From Candidatus Iainarchaeum sp. (GTDB lineage Archaea > Micrarchaeota > Micrarchaeia > Anstonellales > Bilamarchaeaceae), in contig JAQTMJ010000068.1 of NCBI GenBank assembly GCA_028714395.1, positions 1-5,197 on the forward strand: a stretch of DNA of 5,197 bases. The letters run 5' to 3'. Under the pieces are notes generated by a model, which made no database searches, had not been told where the DNA came from, and worked only from the letters and a program-made list of their open reading frames with translations. Positions 5,074-5,197 of this stretch are shown piece by piece (the first letter of the stretch is position 1; each line of letters opens with the position of its first letter). Both the position numbers and the translations under genes were made by a program.

Positions 5074-5197
5074 CTATTCGACCGTGACCGATTTGGCCAG
5101 GTTCATGGGCCTGTCCGGGTCTATCCCGCGCGAGGTGCTGGTGTAGTAGGCAAGGAGCTGGAGCAGGGGAAGCATCGCGAACGGATGGAGCCCCGGG
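5074..5197 (-). CDS. glmS: Glutamine-fructose-6-phosphate aminotransferase (isomerizing), C-terminal end, partial
   Basis: Only the last 41 residues lie in the window; the gene runs off the right edge and ends at TAG 5076-5074. GlmS makes glucosamine-6-phosphate from fructose-6-phosphate and glutamine, the first committed step to UDP-N-acetylglucosamine. The visible tail includes [19 protein letters not shown] and then [10 protein letters not shown]. This is the highly conserved GlmS C-terminus (the LLAYY...[15 protein letters not shown] pattern) that closes the isomerase domain and contributes to the sugar-phosphate site. In this copy the usual PRN is PMN. The N-terminal glutaminase domain is not visible, so completeness cannot be judged. 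The next gene's promoter begins two bases past this stop. Confidence 0.93.
   Translation of the reverse strand, partial: PGLHPFAMLPLLQLLAYYTSTSRGIDPDRPMNLAKSVTVE

Overview
The window looks like archaeal DNA, probably from a small-genome lineage of the DPANN type (Micrarchaeota/Diapherotrites-like). The domain call rests on four things: a free-standing GMP synthase glutaminase subunit (archaea split this enzyme in two), a Dph6-type diphthine-ammonia ligase (diphthamide is made only in archaea and eukaryotes), TATA-box promoters at archaeal spacing, and a secreted NHL-repeat protein with a dense N-glycosylation sequon cluster. The lineage call is an inference from the style of the proteins and is much weaker.

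Layout, left to right. Positions 1-127 are an AT-rich intergenic stretch. It holds a probable leaderless promoter for guaAA and, less certainly, either the first codons of a divergent minus-strand gene or the tail and T-tract terminator of an upstream plus-strand gene. guaAA (128-706, +) is the only clearly plus-strand gene. Five bases after its stop, on the opposite strand, lies a two-gene module reading from 1349 down to 712: a small winged-helix-like protein and a RelE/ParE-like toxin whose reading frames overlap by ATGA. The module has its own strong TATA box and a perfect inverted repeat over the predicted transcription start, so it looks like a self-regulated toxin-antitoxin operon.

The rest is a tightly packed minus-strand operon read from about 5070 down to 1410: an 86-residue zinc-ribbon protein, a 582-residue secreted NHL beta-propeller protein with a C-terminal membrane anchor, dph6, and an M24 (Xaa-Pro dipeptidase-like) metallopeptidase. 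The gaps between these genes are 3, 4 and 1 bases. A TATA box followed by a good Shine-Dalgarno sequence precedes the zinc-ribbon gene. Upstream of it, running off the right edge, is the 3' end of glmS.

Functionally the region mixes housekeeping genes (GMP synthesis, hexosamine synthesis, EF-2 modification, peptide turnover) with a surface protein and a toxin-antitoxin pair. The least familiar items are the winged-helix partner of the toxin, the anchored propeller protein, and the small zinc-ribbon protein just ahead of it. No rRNA, tRNA, CRISPR array or insertion sequence was seen, and no stretch over 300 bases lacks a gene.
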